This document shows, piece by piece, positions 63,477 to 64,000 of a stretch of DNA of 64,000 bases. The position numbers were made by a program, and so were the translations under genes. The stretch comes from an uncultured Pseudomonadota bacterium (GTDB lineage Bacteria > Pseudomonadota > Gammaproteobacteria > Methylococcales > Methylomonadaceae), in the NCBI GenBank assembly GCA_903834465.1, contig CAILJB010000008.1, positions 1-64,000 of the forward strand, given 5' to 3'. The notes beneath the pieces were generated by a model that did not search any database, was not told the origin of the DNA, and was given only the letters and a program-made list of their open reading frames with translations. How positions within the stretch are numbered: the first letter of the stretch is position 1; each line of letters starts with the position of its first letter.

Positions 63477-64000
63477 ATGTGGATAGAAAAAATCGAATTA
63501 ACTAATTTCAAGGCTTACAAAAATCAAAATTTTACATTCCCAAAACCAAGTAATGGACGAAATTTAATTTTAGTTGGAGGCATGAACGGGTTTGGTAAAA
63601 CAACCTTGTTGGAAGCACTGTATTTATGTCTTTATGGCGAAGATGCAACTCACCATTTAGCGCGTGCTGGGTTGCAAAGTAAAAACAATTCCTATGCAAA
63701 ATTCTTAGAAAGTGCGTTACACGGTAAATCACTTGCAGCAAAACCCGATCAGATGCGAGTTGTCGTCCGATTCATGGACTCCGAAAAACATGGTTACGAA
63801 ATTATCAGAACATGGTTTTTTAATCGTAAAGGAGCGTTAGAAGATCAAGAAATTCGTTTAAATGAAATTGAAAATGGTATTGTAAGTCCTTTGAATGGGG
63901 ACGCTTTAGACGATGTATTAGAAATTCATGCAGTTCCCGCAAATTTAGCCCCATTTTTCTTTTTTGACGGTGAGCAAGTAAAAAAACTCGCTGATCAAGA
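63477..64000 (+). CDS. dndD: DNA phosphorothioation ATPase DndD (partial, runs off the window)
   Basis: SMC/RecF-like ATPase of the phosphorothioation complex; the 174 visible residues are the N-terminal half of the ATPase head. It opens MWIEKIELTNFKAYKNQNF, with Walker A GGMNGFGKTT, LYLCLYGEDA, and LAPFFFFDGEQVKKLADQ, the segment typical of DndD before the coiled coil. ATG 63477 lies 2 bases after the small gene. The remaining coiled coil and second ATPase half lie beyond 64000. Confidence 0.9.
   Translation, partial: MWIEKIELTNFKAYKNQNFTFPKPSNGRNLILVGGMNGFGKTTLLEALYLCLYGEDATHHLARAGLQSKNNSYAKFLESALHGKSLAAKPDQMRVVVRFMDSEKHGYEIIRTWFFNRKGALEDQEIRLNEIENGIVSPLNGDALDDVLEIHAVPANLAPFFFFDGEQVKKLADQ

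Overview
The window looks like chromosome of an AT-rich gammaproteobacterial type I (Methylococcales-like) methylotroph. The main reason is a ribulose monophosphate (RuMP) formaldehyde-fixation cluster: hexulose-6-phosphate synthase, 6-phospho-3-hexuloisomerase, transketolase and transaldolase. Gammaproteobacterial housekeeping neighbourhoods support this: yfgD/arsC-DUF2069-hda, yhdP-nitrilase, a bamC-like lipoprotein, glnS, gyrA, ftsH and hrpA. The taxonomic call is inference; no rRNA or methane monooxygenase gene is present.

Layout. 1-140 is the right end of an IS200/IS605-family (TnpB) element, inserted into the 3' part of a minus-strand Fe-S oxidoreductase gene (to 831). 1153-4799 holds small unknown genes, selO and a thiopurine methyltransferase gene. 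4810-17292 is a nucleotide excision repair region on the minus strand (uvrC, uvrA, uvrB). It is interleaved with VapBC, a free-standing RelA/SpoT-domain protein, an MNT/HEPN pair and two dynamin-like GTPases; uvrB lies in a tightly packed run GTPase-GTPase-uvrB-MNT-HEPN. 17388-19436 carries exported proteins. 19681-27139 runs glnS, then the RuMP cluster, with two unfamiliar proteins between tkt and tal that are built on a repeated [GN]V.[KR]YL motif. 27206-33976 is a minus-strand housekeeping run from gyrA to hda. 34292-48545 is a complete chemosensory gene set: a soluble receptor with two signalling tips, a triple-CheW protein, CheB, a HEAT protein, CheR, CheY, CheA, a STAS-like protein, CheY, a membrane receptor, a receiver, a ParA ATPase and a PAS histidine kinase. 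48623-52510 is hrpA. 52652-53483 is a small divergent module with an XRE regulator. 53642-62115 holds yhdP, nitrilase, a bamC-like gene, rpe, gph and mnmG. From 62178 a DNA phosphorothioation locus begins (dndC, a small partner, dndD) and runs off the window.

How the genes work together. Hps and Phi fix formaldehyde into fructose 6-phosphate; Tkt, Tal and Rpe regenerate ribulose 5-phosphate. The two repeat-motif proteins inside this cluster, one apparently membrane-anchored and one soluble, are the strongest candidate for an undescribed system; a scaffold role is a hypothesis only. The chemosensory set has no receptor with a visible extracellular ligand domain and lies beside a ParA-type positioning ATPase. 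The uvr genes have features more like archaeal or other non-gammaproteobacterial homologues and sit among toxin-antitoxin-like modules, which suggests an acquired repair/defence island. No tRNA, rRNA or CRISPR array was seen.
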